From assembly GCA_007132865.1 (NCBI GenBank), contig SLNU01000226.1, forward strand, positions 1-5,299: 5,299 nucleotides of DNA. The letters are read 5' to 3'. Both the position numbers and the translations under genes were made by a program. The stretch's first letter is position 1; the number at the start of each line of letters is the position of its first letter. Under the pieces are notes generated by a model. The model searched no databases. It saw only the letters and a list, made by a program, of their open reading frames with translations, and had not been told where the DNA came from. The stretch comes from Bacteroidales bacterium (lineage in GTDB: Bacteria; Bacteroidota; Bacteroidia; Bacteroidales; UBA7960). Shown in pieces: positions 5,237-5,299 of this stretch.

Positions 5237-5299
5237 ATGAGGAAACCCAAAGCGAAAGACCAGACACTGCTTTTGCTTGACGCAATCGTAAAAGGAATA
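5237..5299 (+). CDS. rsfS: Ribosomal silencing factor RsfS, N-terminal fragment (runs off the window)
   Basis: Only the first 21 residues are in the window, from MRKPKAKDQ to LLLLDAIVKGI. The family (RsfS/Iojap, DUF143) binds ribosomal protein uL14 and blocks joining of the two ribosomal subunits when nutrients are scarce. The LLDAIVKGI segment is like the start of Bacteroidota RsfS proteins, which have a short charged tail followed by a first helix of the form L-x-x-A-I-V-x-G-I. I recall rsfS directly beside birA, and followed by ftsH, in this phylum, which strengthens the call. The reading frame stays open to the window edge. The fragment is too short to be certain without the downstream sequence. 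Confidence 0.75.
   Translation, partial: MRKPKAKDQTLLLLDAIVKGI

Overview
This window looks like a piece of a Bacteroidota (Bacteroidetes) chromosome carrying housekeeping genes. Four signs support this. It encodes a DUF3822-type protein, a family known essentially from this phylum. The gene set (DUF3822, rsmD, coaD, NUDIX, pyrE, SRPBCC, birA, rsfS) matches what I recall of Bacteroidota gene order. Most starts lack a convincing Shine-Dalgarno sequence. Several upstream regions carry the phylum's TAnnTTTG promoter element. Base composition is balanced and no genus can be assigned. I see no mobile elements, tRNA or rRNA genes, or CRISPR arrays.

Left part (1-2605), all on the + strand: an AT-rich leader, then a small single-pass membrane protein of unknown function, a DUF3822 protein 9 nt downstream, and rsmD (16S rRNA guanine methyltransferase). 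rsmD appears to start at a TTG codon inside the 3' end of the DUF3822 gene. After a 60-nt gap comes coaD (coenzyme A synthesis). The first three genes are packed as an operon; coaD may join it or use its own promoter.

Middle part (2611-3966): a NUDIX hydrolase on the - strand converges on coaD with a 5-nt gap and diverges from pyrE (UMP synthesis). pyrE is followed after one base by an SRPBCC/START-like protein, so these two form a tight operon with a good promoter element in front.

Right part (4364-5299): birA (biotin-protein ligase without a DNA-binding domain) lies on the - strand and overlaps the 3' end of the SRPBCC gene by 12 nt. It diverges from rsfS (ribosomal silencing factor), which runs off the window. 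The 111-bp birA/rsfS intergenic region holds a perfect TAnnTTTG element in each direction and a 7-bp dyad beside the birA element.

The named enzymes are ordinary core metabolism and ribosome genes. The least understood part is the pair at the left end. The membrane protein has a pseudopilin-like pattern after its membrane helix, and it sits next to a DUF3822 protein that may have an actin-like ATPase fold. That arrangement loosely resembles type IV pilus or type II secretion assembly pairs, but the link is hypothetical.
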